NCBI RefSeq assembly: GCF_004364125.1
Contig: NZ_SNZV01000004.1
Coordinates: 186,001-250,000 of the forward strand
Direction of reading: 5' to 3'
DNA length: 64,000 nucleotides
Origin: Sphingobacterium paludis
GTDB lineage: Bacteria; Bacteroidota; Bacteroidia; Sphingobacteriales; Sphingobacteriaceae
Every line of letters starts with the position of its first letter. Within the stretch, counting starts at the first letter, position 1. Positions 63,062 to 64,000 of this stretch are shown in pieces. The translations under genes were made by a program, and so were the position numbers. The notes beneath the pieces were generated by a model. That model saw only the letters and a list, made by a program, of their open reading frames with translations, was not told the origin of the DNA and searched no databases.

Positions 63062-64000
63062 ATGAGGAGGATACTGATTGTCATAAACTCTTCAAGACTT
63101 AGTGGTGCTGAGCTAAGCATGATCACCCAAATGAAGTTCTTGCGAACCTGTAATGAGTTGGTTGTGGTCGTTCCGGCTGGCAGCGTGCTTATCCAGCAAT
63201 TTGAGGGATATGGCTATCGTGTTATAGCCATGGACATGGTTCGTTTTGCGAAGCGGCGAGCATTTGGCGAACAGCTCCGTCATCTCGTTCACATGTTGAA
63301 ACAATCCGCTCATTTATCGCGCATAGTCTTTCGAGAAGATATCGATATTGTCTGGGCAAATTCTGTGCAGAGCTTACTCTATACCTTCTCCGTACGTTTT
63401 TGCACACGCGCGAAGGTCATATGGACCGTCAGAGATGCCATTTCAACGAGATGGCATGGATTCCTGTTCTCCATCTTCGCTACGCAGGTTATCTGCATTT
63501 CGGAATTTATCAGCAGGCAGTTGCCAGCCAGCAAAAAAAGTAAGGTAATCTATAATGGGGTCGATTTGGATGTATGGAGTCCTGACAAGGTTGGCGGGGC
63601 AATGTACCGTTTAAAATCCGAAGAGGCGCCCACAGTCTGCATCGGAAATATCGGCCAATTAATCCCTTGGAAAAATCAATTGCATTTTATCCGCATCGCG
63701 CGCATCATCAGTAATGCCATTCCCAACGCCCATTTTTTTATTATTGGGGATGATCTGTTCGCTGATTATCCCGACTACCGGCAAGAGCTTAAAAGGGAGA
63801 TTATGGACGCTGATATGGTCGATCGCATCACGTTTCTAGGGTATAACGATGATATAAAAGCTGTAATGGCCGGTTTGGATATGCTCATCCATACGGCAAT
63901 AAATGAACCATTGGGGCGGGTTATATTGGAAGCAATGGCCATGCAAAAGATTGTCTTTTCTTATGCGAGCGGTGGGGTCGCCGAAATCATTGACAATGGA
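63062..64000 (+). CDS. GT4-family glycosyltransferase, 3' end cut by window
   Basis: The frame opens at ATG 63062 (MRRILIVINSSRLSGAELSM) and stays open to the window end, 313 codons. The N-terminal SGAE motif, WANSVQSLLY, WTVRDAIS and ICISEFISRQ mark the acceptor side; the donor side begins CIGNIGQLIPWKNQLHFIRI and runs to NEPLGRVILEAMAMQKIVFS with the EX7E motif, followed by GGVAEIIDNG. About 50-60 residues are missing at the C-terminus. It starts 25 bases after the ACP gene and is probably cotranscribed. It should add a sugar to the lipid-linked glycan of the island. Confidence 0.92.
   Translation, partial: MRRILIVINSSRLSGAELSMITQMKFLRTCNELVVVVPAGSVLIQQFEGYGYRVIAMDMVRFAKRRAFGEQLRHLVHMLKQSAHLSRIVFREDIDIVWANSVQSLLYTFSVRFCTRAKVIWTVRDAISTRWHGFLFSIFATQVICISEFISRQLPASKKSKVIYNGVDLDVWSPDKVGGAMYRLKSEEAPTVCIGNIGQLIPWKNQLHFIRIARIISNAIPNAHFFIIGDDLFADYPDYRQELKREIMDADMVDRITFLGYNDDIKAVMAGLDMLIHTAINEPLGRVILEAMAMQKIVFSYASGGVAEIIDNG

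Overview
The window looks like chromosomal DNA of a Bacteroidota bacterium, most likely family Sphingobacteriaceae (Sphingobacterium, Pedobacter or Olivibacter-like). The evidence is three SusC/RagA-type or large TonB-dependent receptors, two SusD-type lipoproteins, many short SPII lipoproteins, promoter boxes of the TAnnTTTG type close to start codons, few Shine-Dalgarno sequences, and the order miaB - sigma54 activator - lptE - TPR protein - secG - groES - groEL, which I know from this phylum. I found no tRNA, rRNA, insertion sequence or CRISPR array.

Region 1 (1-7.3 kb) is a nutrient-uptake locus: a SusC receptor cut by the left edge, a SusD-like lipoprotein, a DUF5689 lipoprotein and, behind a hairpin, a secreted calcineurin-type phosphoesterase. 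Region 2 (7.3-12.4 kb) holds an AAA/DUF4143 ATPase behind an array of four evenly spaced palindromes, an M1 aminopeptidase with a small membrane protein, and an M23 endopeptidase. Region 3 (12.4-30.4 kb) is mostly housekeeping: mutY, ssb, pheS, a TetR regulator, rlmD, a small protein behind a 13-unit heptanucleotide repeat, an OmpA lipoprotein, a toxin-antitoxin-like pair with a zeta-type kinase, then the miaB-to-groEL block, an MtfA-like protease, a GYF/CD225 membrane protein and a DUF2752 protein.

Region 4 (30.5-64 kb) is a large cell-surface glycan island with genes on alternating strands. It has an initiating sugar phosphotransferase, an ABC-2 exporter pair, a MurJ-family flippase, four GT4 glycosyltransferases (the last cut by the right edge), two paralogous MurG-like proteins of uncertain function, a nucleotide-sugar epimerase, a polysaccharide pyruvyltransferase, an SGNH hydrolase with a CBM9-like lipoprotein, and an F420-hydrogenase-beta-like iron-sulfur protein fused to a membrane domain. 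An acyl-carrier module is spread through it: a phosphopantetheinyl transferase, an AMP-forming ligase, an acyl carrier protein, and two alpha/beta hydrolases that resemble the hydrolase 1 / hydrolase 2 pair of exosortase-A loci, here in one operon with a radical SAM/SPASM protein. No exosortase is visible.

Two DUF1343 (NamZ-type exo-muramidase) genes are embedded in the island. One leads a SusC/SusD operon, which suggests uptake of muramic-acid-containing fragments. The least familiar biology is the radical SAM + hydrolase pair + ACP/ligase module without exosortase, the paralogous MurG-like pair, and the repeat arrays at 7.4 and 17.7 kb.
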